From DASQUP01 sp035641235 (GTDB lineage: Bacteria; Actinomycetota; CADDZG01; WHSQ01): a stretch of 5,865 nt of DNA. The notes below the pieces were generated by a model. It saw only the letters and a program-made list of their open reading frames with translations. It ran no database searches and was not told the DNA's origin. Made by a program: the position numbers and the translations under genes. Each line of letters opens with the position of its first letter. Positions within the stretch are counted from its first letter, which is position 1. The stretch spans positions 1 through 5,865 of the forward strand of contig DASQUP010000175.1 in NCBI GenBank assembly GCA_035641235.1, written 5' to 3'. Below are positions 5,861 to 5,865 of this stretch, one piece after another.

Positions 5861-5865
5861 CCTCC
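5861..5865 (-). promoter_or_regulatory. Shine-Dalgarno of the EtfD-like gene
   Basis: On the minus strand GGAGG lies seven bases before the GTG at 5853, at the very end of the window. It supports the GTG start. Any promoter lies outside the window. Confidence 0.65.

Noticed and set aside
1..5865. CRISPR array, insertion sequence, prophage or defence system
   Set aside because: No regularly spaced repeats, transposase, integrase, terminal inverted repeats or nuclease/helicase genes are present. The four complete genes and one fragment cover nearly all of the window.

Overview
The window is a compact, high-GC stretch (roughly 60% G+C by eye) from a chromosome that looks actinobacterial. The dCTP deaminase closely resembles the mycobacterial bifunctional type. 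An MMPL transporter is paired with a WHG-type TetR regulator. The large membrane Fe-S protein has the architecture of mycobacterial EtfD (Rv0338c). I saw no mycolate, CRISPR, phage, IS or tRNA signature, so I would not place it below phylum level. A non-mycolate actinobacterium (for example an acidimicrobial or thermoleophilic lineage) is a guess.

Layout. Positions 1-204 (+) hold the C-terminal end of a PLP-dependent (aromatic-amino-acid type) decarboxylase. After a 48-bp gap comes dcd at 253-816 (+), with a TTG start behind a strong Shine-Dalgarno, encoding dCTP deaminase/dUTPase. The 153-bp gap 817-969 holds a GC hairpin just after dcd. It then turns AT-rich and carries a near-perfect 27-bp inverted repeat (911-937) just upstream of an MMPL-family membrane transporter (970-3186, +). 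A TetR regulator follows (3183-3818, +). It appears to start at a CTG codon inside the transporter's stop (CTGA overlap) and carries a perfect 12-bp all-G/C hairpin in its first codons. On the opposite strand, 3799-5853 (-) encodes a 684-residue fusion of a NarI-like membrane domain, two 4Fe-4S motifs and two CCG domains, best read as an EtfD-like ETF:quinone oxidoreductase. Its 3' end overlaps the 3' end of tetR by 20 bp.

How it works together. The mmpL-tetR pair looks like a self-contained autoregulated export module. The regulator would bind the 911-937 palindrome, which overlaps the likely promoter, and so control both the pump and itself. The CTG start and the early hairpin would hold regulator output below pump output. 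The EtfD-like protein would pass electrons from acyl-CoA dehydrogenases, via electron-transfer flavoprotein, to the membrane quinone pool. dcd supplies dUMP for thymidylate synthesis. I see no direct functional link between these three units beyond adjacency. The most useful new observations are regulatory: the operator, the non-canonical start, the hairpin and the convergent overlap. I do not see evidence of an entirely new system.
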